Below, piece by piece: positions 12,652 through 27,600 of a stretch of 64,000 bases of DNA (position 1 is its first letter; each line of letters begins with the position of its first letter). Made by a program: the position numbers and the translations under genes. The DNA is taken from assembly GCA_021186555.1 (NCBI GenBank), contig JAJKFL010000006.1:41894705-41958704 (forward strand), read 5' to 3'. The notes below the pieces were generated by a model. That model worked only from the letters and a program-made list of their open reading frames with translations. It made no database searches and had not been told where the DNA came from. The stretch comes from Reticulitermes speratus. Its lineage: Eukaryota; Arthropoda; Insecta; Blattodea; Rhinotermitidae.

Positions 12652-12688
12652 TCAGTAGAACTTCTTTGCTTGTGCCTCTCTGTTGTCC
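12652..12688 (-). CDS. LMAN1: LMAN1 exon 11 (cytoplasmic tail)
   Basis: Acceptor TTTCAG. Completes an Arg codon and encodes DNREAQAKKFY then TGA. The KK and FY signals are the expected tail of this family. It is tiny (37 nt) and found by motif and phase rather than as an ORF. Confidence 0.9.
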
Positions 12689-15600
12689 CTGAAACAATTA
12701 AGTGACTCGTTTACAGCACAACATGTACATGACTGTCACCAAACAGAGTGGCCAGAAATAAGCAATATTCAGAGAACTTCAGAGTACAGAAACAGGGGAA
12801 CGATGATAATTAAATGGGAACCAATTAAGAACCATGACAGATTGGCCTACAGGCAACACTGGCAGTTAACACTTTCACTGCCAAAGTCAACCATGGTCGA
12901 TTTAAGTATTTACGTTTTAATTTGCCAGTGTCGACTTTAGTCGATCTAAAATTTACTCTGCTCTTTTGCCTTAAATAGGCCACGCACACAATAAGTTCTT
13001 TCAGGAAACATATTTTACATCTTTATTAATCCCTAGCCGACAACTAGAAAAAATATATGCATTTTGTATATAATTTTATATATAATTATATTATATAATT
13101 TATAAGACAACACACTAGTTGTTTAACACTCAATAAATCCCTGGCAATTTAACACCCACGGGGATATAAATACCTGGCAGTGAAAGTTTTAAAGAGACAT
13201 TTATTAAAACTGGTGAAGGAACCCCAGTTTCAGCAGCAGGAGCCTAAACAAAGAAAAACAGAATACAGTGTACTCTCCATTATCTGTGTGTGGATTATCC
13301 ATTTTGTACATTATCCATGCATGAACTTTAGTAGCTAACAACTAATGCAAATGTGGGAAATAACGCGATTTAGCGCCGAGTGCTCAAACATAATCCTTAA
13401 AATAAACGAAAATCATGGACTGTTTATGTAAACAATAAGCATCTACTCATAAGCTATGTATTTTTTGTTTGTGGTATATGTTTTGGATCATCTGTGTTCC
13501 TCAATTATCTGTGCACCCCCATTCCCACCATTACCCCAGATAACTGAGAGTACACTGTACTAATGTCTTCCAGCATGTCATACTGTGTACTTTGATAGAT
13601 GGATATTAAAATTTTGGGTGAACCAGCTGCCCCACTCTTCAAGGAAGAAGAGAATCTTTTAGCCTGAAGATGGACCCCAAAACATTACTTTTGTACCAGA
13701 GAGCATGGCATCAACATTCACAGTCACTGCCATAAAAGCAATCACTCTTTTCCCCTGAAGCAGAGGCTGCAAGTTCCTCCACAACATGACTAACATCTAA
13801 CAAACAATATGGTGTCATTGCACAAGATGTTAATATCTGCAGTGACCACAGTGACAACCTAAAATCTCACAAAGTAACAGTCGCACACATATTATGCAAC
13901 TGTAAGGCCTCTGCATGATTTGGATATCATCACTAAGGTACTTATTTTGTGAGGCCAAGTGACCACTACAAGACCCTAACCTGCAGACTGTTAAACTTTA
14001 ATCCATCTGCATGACTGTTGAAGATTAATTAGAGTGGGACATGCAGATGAACATAAAGAAGCAGAAATCGGTAAGCGGTCAATATCATGCCTGCTGAGAT
14101 TTATCCCACCCCCGAGGAAAGAGCACCACGTAGCCACAGACCAGGAGGTTGGGTGGGCACCAAAATCAGCCCAAATGTTTTGGAGAAGTGAAAAATTTCT
14201 TAACCCTGCTGGGAACAGAACCACAATAATGCAGACCACAGCTGTCTGAAGTACCCTGCCTCCAATTGGTTGTAATGCACCATTCTATCCACTAATCGTA
14301 ATTTCAACTACTTTGTCCATAACCCAATTGTAGAGTCCTTGTTCAGCACCTGATGGTTATATGCCTGGTCAAGAAACTCCCCGCTGATCCTGGTGGCCGT
14401 GCAATCTAAGGCATAGGTCTGCGGCCGCTCGACTGCTGGGATTGCATGTTCCAATGCTGCTGAGGGCATGGACATTCGTTTCTTGTGTTTGTTGCGTGTT
14501 GTGTAGGTAGTGGCCTCTGTGACGAGCTGATTGCTAGTTCAGAGGTTTACTACCTGGTGTGTGTCTAATTGTATGTGATCAGAAACCTCAACAATGATGA
14601 GGCCTAAGCCCGATTTTGGCTGTAGTGCCACAGCAAAAGAAAGAAAAACCCTGTTATGAAACTCATATGTTCATCAAAGTAATCACAAATGCTAGCTCAT
14701 TTCACCTAACAAAACTAAAGGAAACCATCAGAAACAACTGAGACCTCTAGGATTCAACGCAGGTATCTTTAGAATACGAAGCAAATCTGATGTTCCAAAA
14801 TATGCTTCCACATTATCCAGCAGCAGAATTATGTGACTCACCTCCAGAGAGAGTATCCAAGAATGACAGCAAGCTGTAATGCAGCAAACACAAGAAAAAT
14901 GGTTGTGGACAAGCAGCCTGTCTGTGGTGGACAGCTGCCAGGGGCACCACCCAGTCGCTGACTAGCAGCAGCAACATCTCGCTTCACTGTGTTCAGTCCA
15001 TCCCGCATTTCACTGACAAGGCTTGCCATGTCATACCCCATGGCCTGCACCTGTGCTGTAGGTTGGCGAGCCTGGTTCTGCAGTATGGAGTCTGAACGGA
15101 CGTGAACCTCCTGTGTCAGAGTTCTGCAACACAGAAAAGACACACTAAATAGCATTCCCTTCCAAAGGAAACTTAGGACAATCCACAATTACCACATTCA
15201 ATATACTCATAACATTGGTGGCAAATACTTAGAAGCTGATGGTTAAGTATAAAAATTCAGCAAACAAGCAGGAAATGCAAAAAGCATGGCATATGAAGAT
15301 AGAATGTGATGGCATATAGTCTGGTAGAGACGTACAGATGTTTCAAAGGAACCTGCAGCCTCCATCTTCAGGATAGACTTGGACCCTGAAGATGGTGACA
15401 GTAGGTTCCTCTGAAACATCAGTACATATCTACAAGACTACAATCAGTCACATCTCAGAGGACAGCAGTGTTCATAGTAATTACTGTAAGAACATGAAAT
15501 CTCACATCATGATACATGATTAACATAAACACTTCAATTTTCCAGCTTCAAAAAGATATACTGGAACACTGTGTTGCAAATCCACCTTTACAAATATGTA

Positions 15601-18600
15601 AATTCTGTTCCTTGTACACATATTCTTCACACATTTGTGGCCAATGTCATCAATCAATGCACTCAACTCTGATGCCTGACAGAATGCAGGATGGCCAGAT
15701 GCAACCCTCTGGTTGCCTGAAAAGATGGGGTTTCTCTACCCTCTATCATGGGGAAAGTTACAGTACTCAAAAGGACTCGCACAAAAATGCAAGCTTCCAG
15801 AGTGATTGTATAGCACAATGCAATAAGGCAAAGCAATGTTTTAGTTCAACGTGTGTGTCGCGTTCATTCCGCCAAACACCACAGTTATTCATTTAAGATT
15901 AAGCTAGAAGTCTGTTTTTGACATTACACCAGTCTATTCTTGGCCTTTCCAAAACTCTTTTTCCTGTATGATTATATTTCAGTACACCCTTTGGTGACTA
16001 TACTTTATTTTTTAAAACTTTCAACTAGTTCGTCCATAATCAAAAATTATTCTTTTCATAACTGAATTTGCATCACTTTCATCACTACCAAAAGAAATAT
16101 CACAATTCAGATAATAAACAATCACAATTTACAGGCTGTTTTTATGTAACATATATTCAATTCATCCATTCTTGTGCAATCTCCTACCAAGCTTACAAAT
16201 TTAATTTCAGCAAAAGAGAATGAATAAGTGAAAAATTTTTCCAACAATTGTTGTGACTATGACACACACTAATAATGTCCGCCCAATGTATTTCGTCAGT
16301 ATTTCTTCCTTACTAATGAAGTTCATTCGCCTAGAAACTCTGCTTTATAAATAAATATACTGGGATACACAGCCCCACATATATGCTGAAATGTAACTAT
16401 GCAATTCTCCGGGGCAGAATCCAAGGGTTCGACATTACTATTATCATAACCCTTCCTTGATAGCAATCCTCTTGTCTCTACAACCTATTTATGTATGATC
16501 AATATTTAACCCTTCAGCACCTAATGTCAGATATACCAATCACAGTGTAATGCTCAAAACGCCAAATGTCAGGTATAGGTAACGACCGTTTAATGGCCTC
16601 CTTATGCAGCTCTCATTGAAATTCTGGTCTCCTGCACATCACACTGAGCATTTAATTCCAGTGCACAAGCGTTACTGTTATTTGAGTACATTCAACTGTC
16701 ACTTCAGCAGAACATTGCCAGTGGGTTATTGTCCTTAACATGTTTATATTATTTAATCACTACTTCATTACACAATTATACTAGCAATTAACAATTGAAT
16801 GACATATGTTGACTACTGAGGAGTCCTTGTCAGATTCACTGTTGCTTATAAAAGTTAAAGCTTTGTAAAATATTGTTACTGAAATCTGTGATTTAAATTT
16901 TCTCTTCTAAATATGTATGTCTTTGTTATCCACTCAATGTTGCTGGTAGTGTCTGTAAATCAGCCAAGATAACGTGAAAAGGCGCAACAAAATGTCAGTA
17001 ACAACAACTCAATATTTTAAATGTTACTCCAGCTCCTTATTACCAGGTAGCACCACTCATGTCCATACACGACATACAGAAACACCAAACCACCCAGTCT
17101 TGCCCCAAAATCAAAAAAGAGCTAACATAAACTTTTAACACATATATAACTTAGCTGCAATGGGTGAAGATATTTAAACCGTAGACACTGTTGGAATTTA
17201 GGTTGAGAAGAGACAATATGAACAGGTGACTGTAACTACTCCTACTGTACACAATCTGTTATCCTGGGAGCTAATTTTTTTAAAAATTACGGAACAAAGG
17301 TTGATTTTAAGAAAAAATGCTTATGACATGAGAAGGATGAGGAAGCAAAGAGCTATGAATTTAATAGTAGTGCAGAAGTCATAGACACAGAATTCAAGAA
17401 ACAGTTCACAGAATCCAGGTAAATATTCATCAACACATGCATTTTATGGCAGCCTCTGATCCATAAATAAAGCCATTCTGTTCCTGCTGCAGTAAGCTGT
17501 GTGTCAACACGGAGAAAACAACAGAGAATGTCTGCTCTGTACAGAATGTTCCAAGTATAAATACTGGTGCAGTACATTTATCTAATTATTTAGAAAATGG
17601 AATACAAACATGAAAATAAACCAAAAATAAATAATTGTAACCTATGGAACCTGTAAACAGCAGGCTGTTTCAAAACATCATACTGACAATTCGATGTTAC
17701 ATCACACAGTCAAATGATAATACGTAGGTTTTAATTCCATTTCACTGTTCTGTATTTCTTGGGTATCTTGAGAAACTGAACGTCATTAAGACGTCTAAGT
17801 GGATTAGTTTTTGATACACAGAATATCAAATTTTTCACAATGTGGTCAAAATTTTTCCACGTGGGACTCTTTTTGAAGACAGTATCTCCTGAATGGCTTT
17901 AAGGTACAGAGCTCAATATAAGCTCATTTTTAACCTTATGTCACATGCTTTACACCAGCATACAATGAACTTTCACCCTTCCATGATACTGGGGTTTAAA
18001 TTCCAACTACACCAAGGCCTTATTTTATGCCCTAGTTGAATTCCTGAAAAAGTGGGCATAAATCAAAAAATGAAAAAATAAAAAATGATACTCCCATCAG
18101 AAATGAGGGATTAGTGTAACAGAACGTAGCCAACCAAAGGGCATTAAACCAAAAATGAGAGAGCACAAATTAAGAATTGGTGTAAATTGGTAAGGGGCAT
18201 TAAAGCAAATGGGTGTACAACAAGGCCTACATGTATTACCCAGGATAGAGAGGTTATTAATTTATAGCACATTTAAATCCATTCATAATAGGGCAGTACA
18301 CCGAGGCCAGCAGAATGTCGAGAATTTAAAGATTCATACAGTGCACAGAGACCAACACTGAGGGGTTGATTTTTTCATATACAAGTAGGGACATCTGTGA
18401 TTAAATATCTGATCCCAATTTTAACCTCACCCCCTGACATGAATGCAAGAAACGGCAGAGATTTCTTGTTTTCTGCCCCACACAAAGCCTCTGGAAATGT
18501 GTAACATTGAGAACATGTCACAGAAAATCATATTCTGTTTGCTGTATGCCGCAGAGCAGATACATGGGCAGTTTGAAGCCATATCAATGTGTGTCCTAGG

Positions 18601-21600
18601 GCAGTGGTATTCAACCTTTTTTGTTCGCGTACCCCCAGATATAATTTCTCTTCGACTTTGTACCCCTAAAGTTGCTGGTGCATAATTCCAGTTATACATA
18701 GTCTATAATCTACATCTAAAATAAGTTAAATAAATTACATCCAAAATAATGTATTAAATAATAAGTTTTAAATGAGAAAAAGGAGAGTCAAGCTATTAAA
18801 TCACAAATATATTATATGCACTATGTGGAATAAAATTGAACTAGCTGCCCAGATAAGAATCACATAAAGGAGAGAGAGAGAGAGAGAGAAAAAAAAATGG
18901 CGCTCCTAAATCGCATGTCCTTACGTCCGGGTCTCTTGTGGCTAACCCCAAATCTGGGCCTGATTATTCAGTGTTTATCATGAAATAATATATTTTTTTA
19001 ATTTTACGTACCCCCTAAGATGTCTTTGCATACCCCAGGTTGAATACCACTGTCCTAGGGGAATTCCTTATCAGCTGGGGGTGTCAACTGCATAATTATA
19101 TTTTTATGGGATGATGGAGGTTGCAGACACTAAATAGGAAAAAGTAGACAGAAGAAGACGGGTGCTGCTATCTATGCCTAATAACTTATTTATTAACTGA
19201 TATCATTTTTGCAGGTTGAGTGATTAATTTTATAGGTTGTAGCTATCCCTTTAACTAGCCAATGGCACAATTAGTTTAACACCTCTCTGATATGACTGTT
19301 TCACCAAGAAAGGGAAAACTCATAGATGACTAATTATTATGCCACAGTTCATATTTGAATACGGGAAAGTCTTAAGTAAAAACACACCATGATACCACAA
19401 GAGATACCAGTCTTCACATACAGTCACATTATGACACAGACATGTCAACATATACAAACACAGTGCGGTTTGTACACTATTAAAACATTAATGACATCTG
19501 ACATAATTTAAATAGGTTCACAATTAAATACAAGTATACACAGATAACAATGTGTCCTAACCAGTCACCACCTTATCCACAAACAAGCTGTATTCAAGTG
19601 TTTACCAAGTGATACAGAACTGTGGAAATGATGCAGTTGATACAGTAAACTCACCTACTTATCATTCTGTTGCATCTACACCTCAGTCCTGTCAATGCAG
19701 TTCACCTGAGCTATGCCAATTATGAACCAGACATCTTATTTTCGTCTCTATTAACCTTTACATGACCTACATTTGCATAGGCAAACACATGTAATTAAAC
19801 ACCCCTATAAATCATTTCCTTTATTCAGGCAACAAGGATATTACAGCATTTTTAAGACATGCTGCATCAGCTGTCTTATTTTCCACAAAATGCCATTTAT
19901 TTCAAAATTTTATCTTTGTCTGCTCATATTAACACTTTCACTGCCAAAGTCGACCACGGTCGATTTAAGTATTTACGTTTTAATTTGCCAGCATCGACTT
20001 CAGTCAATCTAAAATTTACTCTGCTCTTTTGCCTTAAATTGGCCACACACACAGTAAGTTCTTTCAGGAAACATATTTTCATCTTTATCAATCCCTAGCT
20101 GACAACTAGAAAAAATATATGCATTTTATATATAATTATATTTTATAATTTATAAGACGACGCACTAGTTGTTTAACATTCAATAAATCCCTGGCAATTT
20201 AACACCCTCGGGGATTTAAATACCTGGCAGTGAAAGTGCTAATACTCATGTTCTGCATAAACCACGCATTAAAAATTATATATCAACCTGGTCATTTAAA
20301 GTTTAAAAATCTTGAGCTAGATTCAAATAATTTCTCATTCCCACATACTGAGAAGCCTGACATCAAAACCATGTCTGCAGAGAGTACAGTCAAATGGTAG
20401 TTACCATGCAACTAGATGTGAGAGCAAGGCCCAGCTACAGTACTCACATTATATCCCGTGCTGTGCTCAGGATGGCATTTTGGTTACTCAAAACAAGATC
20501 CACCTCGTGGCGTCGGATTGTTTCTGTTAGCATTGCTTGCCCTGGCACCTGTCCAGCAGCTGTAACAGGTACGTGGTATTGTTTTACTGGTTTTACTGTA
20601 TATGTTGTGCAAATTGTTGGTTTTATAGTAAGAAAAATTACCATTGGTTACTGAACTCATACTTTTGACTGGCAGTATTCTTACGGAATAATGCCAAATT
20701 ATACTAAAATATATTCTAACTACTTCAAAATTGGTTCCTGCATTTAGTGACAAGTTTCTGAGGAAATGTCGGTTCAACATTCAGAAAATTCAACGATGCA
20801 CAAGTTTAGAAATTGATCATAATAAAATTAATGTAGATGAGTGTGAAAAGTCAAACTAAACTGACATGGTGTAACATACCGACTGGTTGGGCACCACCAG
20901 CTTGAACAGATGACAGTAAACTGAGTGTTCGCTCTTGCCGCCCAACAACTTCATCCAGTTTGCGGTTCAGTTCTCGTAAGACTTCAAACATCTGACTCTG
21001 CCCAGTGAAGATCTGTCGAAGCTCACGCTGGCTGTCAGACTCAAACCACTCTTCAAACTCAGTATCCTTGTCCTTCTTGGCAGCTTCTGGGTGCTCCCTG
21101 TGGTATCTGCAGCACAAGCACAAACATAAGTTTACTACATAACATTATTAACATTGTACTCCCCACTTTAGGCTTTAAACGACAGGTTGGTATTTAAACT
21201 TTAGTGCAAGGTTTACGAAAAACATATTATTTGAACAGAAAAAAATAAAATTATGAAATAAAAGCAGAGATTATGCAGCAAAACTTAAAAAAATGCAGCA
21301 AATTTCCCTGTTGCCTAAATATATAAAATTAATTTCTAGAGACGTGTTCGCACACGTAAACATAGGTCGTTTAAAGATCAATTCAGTGACTATGACATCA
21401 CACTTCATTTAACTGCCAGCATACATTCCTGTGAAGATGGAGGCAGCATGTTCATCGAAAACGTCAATAACTTGTACCACGCACACACGGTGATGCATCC
21501 CAGGAGACAGCATTTTCATAGCTACCACCACGAGAACATCACACCTCAAGCATTCCCTTGCACAGTATATTATATCCCACATGAAAGAAAAATCAGGAAC

Positions 21601-24600
21601 TAGAAAAACAATGCAAATACAGGCACTGCAAGGTGCGATGTCTCTAAAGATTCCAAGGCAAGATTTCAAAGCCAGTAATGGTTGGGCAGTAAGATTCACA
21701 AATGCATAACCAAACTGTTGCCTCTTAAAAGGTAAAGTTCTCCCTAGAACAGGCCATGAAGGCCCAGAGGGGGAGTAGAGGTATAGCTCTACTCTTTCTT
21801 TAACCCTGGCACTAGATGGGGGTGGGTGGTCAACTCCACGCCCCGGCCGCTTTAGCCCCGGGAAAGAGACCTGGTACCCATTGTATAGGAGGCTGGATGG
21901 GCCCCAGGGCCGGCCTGGACGGGTGCGAAAAATCTCGCCCCCACCAGGATACAATCCCCGGACCATCCAGCCCGTAGTGAGTCGCTGTACTGACTACACT
22001 ATCGCGGTCCTTACTTAAACACAAAGAAAAGTCTTCTTCTGTTTCTGAAAATTCTGTACAGAACTGTGCATGCAAAGCTCACCTATGATCACTCACTTGT
22101 ACATTCCCCCCCTCCCCCCCATTCTTAGATGCAGCTTTCACTCACAACAAATTTTTCACCTGCAACATAATTTCCTATTTGTTCAACTTCTCCTAAAATT
22201 ATACTTTTATTATTAACACTAAATAATTGTTGTCACTCTGTTTCATTCATTCCAACAGCTGCATGTAACTGGTTGACCTTCACTGAAAACTTGTTGTGAG
22301 TATAGGAATGTGAAATGAGAACGCTATATTTAGCAAGGACGACAACACAAACCCCACATCTTACTATCAGCCACAAGAAAAAGAGTTCCAAGCTTCTCCC
22401 TTTGCTAATAATTCCCATTGCTTCTGTTTATGATGCTGCCAAGTCTATTGCTGCAATTTTGATGCTAACCTGTATCATACGAAATCAAATCCTCGTATAT
22501 GACGTGCAGAAACTTTTTTTCAACTAAAAAAATATAGGAAAATGTGCATGGGATTTTGACCAACACAATAAATTAAAATAAGCACATTATATCTCGCAGT
22601 TGTGTCACTTGTTTCATCTCATTGCACTGTTTTGCCAAACGATCCCAGCAAGAAAACTACAAACCTCCACAACACCCAGAAAAAAAAAAGAGATACTGAT
22701 GTTGGTAAAGAGTTAGACAGCTGCATTTATTGATTTTTGTACTCAACCATAAGGAAGGTTGTCCATGTCAATGTACATGCCATGAATGCATAGAGATAAA
22801 GCTTCCCATGTTCCAAACCTATGCACTAGCCAGATGTAAGTGGGCAGCTTTATGCTCTGGACAATTCACTCCACTGGAAATTTTCCCAGTACCATTTGGC
22901 TAGGAAAGGTGGGTCACTTCTAGACCCAGTGAGGACACAGCAGCAAAGAGAAAACAATCCCTGCCACAACTAAGTATAGTATTAATCCTTTGGCATGCAA
23001 CGTCAAGTACATTCATCACACACTGCGATGTTCAAAACGCCAAAAATTTAGAACAGATGACGGCTATTTAATGGCTTCCTCATGCTCTCATTGAAATTCT
23101 GGTCTCCTGCACATCACACCTAGCATCTAATTCTGGTACCAAAGGATTAATAATACAATACATAATAATTTCAAACACTGTGCTCCAATTTTAGTAGAAA
23201 CTGAGCCAGTAATATATATAGTGTGTTCAAAAAGAAATGCAACCCATGGATAACGCACGTGGATTAGTAAATTATAAAAATTGTTGATGTGTTGGCCACT
23301 ATGTTATCAAACACTTCTTTTAATGTCTCATTTGATAAGCCATCTACTGAATGCTGAATGTTGACCTGTAACTATTCCACAGTATAAGGGCGATTTGAAT
23401 GCAGAATGCTCTTTAAACCCCCCCCCCCCCCCCCCCAATAAAAAATCAGGTAGGCTAATGTACACCTTTCAACAGTGAATATACTTTCTTGAAGTGTAAA
23501 CATCACTTCTCAACTTAATGATTACTGAATCAGAATGAAAAGCAGCTTGTTATGATAATATATGCATTCCCCACGAGTTGAAATTCTTGTTAAACAATCA
23601 GTAGCAGTGTTTCCCAACCAGGGTTCTGCAGAACACCATTAAGTGTTCCACAAAAAAAATGGTAGAATAAATATGAAAACCTTTTTAACATACTGCAAAA
23701 AATTCCAAATACCCCTCAAAATATAATGGGAATTTTTGTCTGGCAAAAAGTAATACTGGAGTACCCTCTGTGTGCTACCAACTGCCTCTTTGTTTTCTGG
23801 CCTGTAAATGTTTTCAAAGGTAGGGCTTCTTGAGACATGAAGATTTATTTTTGGGATTCCTCCATAGAAAGGTTGGGAAACACTGCTCTGTGGTGTCATG
23901 CCAAAAAATACCGAGAGGTATAAGTGTTAACAACACAATATTCAGTGACATACTCCTCTTTCTGTTGTTCTAACTTGCGCTGGTAATCCGCATACTCCTG
24001 TGACAGTTTGCGCTGCTCCTCCTCCGAGACATAAAGACCTCCGCCAGGTACTGGGGCTTGACCAGGTGGGTGCAAACTAGTTGTCAGAAAATGTAACACA
24101 TCATGGTCATCTGCAGCAAACACAAAAGACATACCATAACATATCTTGTGTTTAAGAATAAACATTTTGTTCTGCATGCAGATTTAAATAAAAGTGCAAT
24201 GTATAAGAACACACTTAATTCTTTGATGCTGGAATTAAATGCCCAATGTGACCAGAATTTGAATGGAGGCTGCAGAATATAGGTCATCAGTTATACCTGT
24301 TGTTCAGCATTTCGAGCATCACGCTGCATGACAGGCATACCTGACGTTAGGTGCCAAAGAACTAAACATGCACATTCTTTACCTTTAAATGGGCAGACGT
24401 CAAACATATACAGATGTGCACTGTAGTAATCTCAGACAAACAAATATGATGCAATGTACACTTCAAGTTTCAAAGGCATAAAATAAATAAAAAAGAAAGC
24501 TGGTTACAAATACTTCTTGTCATCAAGCTGGCCCCATGGAATTACAGTAGCTTTACGATGGACAAACTGTGCGCAATTCTCACCACTCCAAAACAGCTTA

Positions 24601-27600
24601 ATGAGGACAGTGTTTCTGACAAATAACATGGTGCTTTGGGCTAAATTTAATAAACTGTATACTAACCACAAGGCTCACTAGTGGGCACAGAGAATGGCGA
24701 AAGAATTACTTTATGTGACTGATTTTACCTCCTACAGGCATTCACATTGGATCCTCAGGTCAGGCAGACATCACTTAAACGGCCTAAGCGGATAATTACA
24801 TTTAGTAACATTATAAAAAACATCAAAACAGTCCAGTACAGCCATTCCTTGTGTTTTGCAGGGCTGCCCCGAGAATAAAACTAAAAAAACAAAAATTTCC
24901 CTGCATTTTCCAGGATATTCTAGATGGTTCTAACAGCTTTATGCAGAAGTGGAGTTGAAGGGGGAGGGGGGAAGAAGCAGCTCCCCATCACAATGTTTCT
25001 GCAAAGAAAAAACCTCCAACCAGCAAAGGTGAATCTGTCACAAAATAACATTAAAAATGTGTGAAAAGTAAATTAAAATGTTTTTTTTTTGTTTTTTCAT
25101 TTTTATTATTTTGTGGTTAAATGACTAAAAGGGATTTAAGCATAAAAAGGAACATTAAAATACATTATTGCAAAGACAAAGACAAAAAACTAATATATTG
25201 TTTGTAGAGGCACAGTCAACTGTTCATGGATTTTTGCTTTTCATGGGGGTCTCAGAATCTAACCACTGCAAAAAGCAAGGGATGACTGTAGTTGCAATAA
25301 GCTTTACAAATCAAACAGTTAAGAAATAACAAAGAGCAGTAGTTCCACCACCAGTCTCTCTCCAAAACCTCTCTCACCCAATCTCAACATGCTACAACAT
25401 GCTCTGTGTCAGTATTTTATTATAAACACTTCTATGCCCGTAAAAGCAGCATTAGTTAATGCTTCACCTGTACTTGCTTACTATTATGGAATAATCCTTG
25501 ATATGTCATGTAGCATCACTGTTTTTGCTACAAGAATGAATGACTCCAAGAAACCTGAACACTTTCTAATGTCAGGTTTTGAATGAATTCAACAACATCA
25601 AAGTGAATTTTTATGGTTTTTTCAATCTCTCACATTTTCTGATTTCAGAAATTGCAATGTTTATCTCAGAAACAAGTGACACAAACCAGATAAATAAATG
25701 CATTCATACAGATGCAAGTTACTACTTCCTCGCTGCACCTACACATATGAAACATTCCTTTCAACTTAACAAGTCCTCTCTGAACAATATCTCTGTGCTA
25801 CATTTATTTAAGATAATAAGCCCAGGTGGAAACATCAATGCATGATGCTGACAGAAGCTGTCAAGACAAAATATACAACGACTGAACTCACAAAACAAGA
25901 AAACTGTCACGGCCACATTAAATTTACAATAACATTTTGAAGTGCCTGTTTCTGAAAACAAAAGAAGCTTCAGTCACAACACGCACATCATTTCAATACT
26001 CAATTTATTGAGACCGTCTACCACAAATGTTAAACCTTGCAACATATCATAAATTTCCATATGCCACTACTAGATAGAAAATGTTACATTGTAAGTTGCA
26101 GACTACAGAACTGAAAACAAACAGACCCACAAGTATAAGAGCAGTTCTTGAAGAATAAAGTCTTTTGGAATGAGATGCCATTTGATTTAGTACATGCTGC
26201 ACCAAAAACAATAGCACTCACTACCAAACTACACACTGTCACAATCTGCTATAAAAATAATCTTCATACCACCATGAGAATCCCAAATCTCACAACAGAG
26301 ATTTTTCTTCCAAATAGTTTAAGTTTCACATCTGAATAACTTCTTCTGAAATAACTGCTTACTCTCTGAGTTTAGGCACAGGCTCAACATACCTGCCAGA
26401 GGCTCATCGTACCTGTCAGAGGCTGAACGCACCTGCCAAACGCTCAACATACCTGCCAAGCCTCCTGTAGCTGCTGACAATCCGAAGTGACCGTACTTTG
26501 GTAGAATCACATTTTCAGCACGCACACACACCTCAAAGTCTTGTTCATTGTTTGTCATCCCACTGTGGAATAAAACCTGCAGGCCAACTCAAAATGAGAG
26601 GAGAACATCGTTAGGAACAGAGCAGTCAGAAACAAAACCAGAAAACAGAAAAAAAAAAAAAACAAGAAAAACTTGAAAGAACATCAATATTACAGAAATA
26701 AAATGAACAATTTATATTCAATTTTGCACAAACAGCATTCACCTTTTAATCCCGATTCCAACAGTACAGTCGTATGTTTGCAATAACATACTTTTTTGAC
26801 ACATGCAACTTCTTTGGTATGACAATATTTTAGAAAATGGAAAGTAACAACACACTGACAACAAAAAATAACTTGATATACTTACTGACAAATCACTGTA
26901 ACTTAACATGTGAAAGTTAGACATAAACACATCGACAAACATTTTAATAACCACTTTTGGGTGTTTTGACACATGCAATTTGTTTTAACAAAATTTAGAA
27001 AAGTGGCAGGTGAGTGAAAGGGCATGGAACATACCGTCAGTGTATTTTGGTAGTATTCAACCTTCGCTCTGGTTGGATAGGGTTTGTTTCGGAAGTCTCG
27101 CAAACAGCCTGCCAAGAGCTGTGTGGTACCGTCACTGTAGAACAAGAAATATGTCACATATCAGCCGTTAGAACCATGTTTATGGTACATTTAACAATAT
27201 GCCATAGTCCTAAATGGTAGAAAGAATTTGCAAAGATGGGAATGAAGCAGTTATAGCCCAATCTGAGACATCATCTTGGTACAGAACCAAGGAAAATGAC
27301 AAAGAGCCTCAGACTAGTCACTTCAAACCAGGCATCTCCCAAACCCAACTAAAAACCATTATTTCTTGAGACAATTACCTCAGTGTCAAGCTTATGGAAA
27401 TATTTCTCCATCAATTATAGCGTGCAATGAATGTCTGATACTCAAGCAATGATAGAATGTGCCATGAAAATGCAATTTATAAGCTTCATAACTGTGTGAT
27501 ACATTCACTACATGTCACATAGTTGCACAAATCAGGTTTTTAATTCCATGTGGAATGATCCTAGAACCAGATTACACAAACAAAGTAATAACTTCAACAC

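Larger units (their letters stand above)
15124..20447 (-). other. LMAN1 intron 9 (5.3 kb)
   Basis: No exon recognised. Holds a hairpin repeat, P3 and nested P2/P1 MITEs and a hAT element, listed separately. The stretches 15440-16500 and 16680-18590 are AT-rich with no structure I can name. Confidence 0.8.

Noticed and set aside
13660..13690. CCTGAAGATGGACCCCAAAAC as a hammerhead
   Set aside because: Core CTGAAGA is present but there is no stem II and no GAAA in register.
21430..21475. GTGAAGATGGAGGCAGCATG...CGAAAACGTC as a hammerhead
   Set aside because: Core begins with G instead of C, and neither stem I nor stem II pairs well.
21409..22075. 185-codon ORF on the minus strand as a gene
   Set aside because: It runs across a family B SINE copy and has no protein family likeness; similar frames appear in the other SINE copies.
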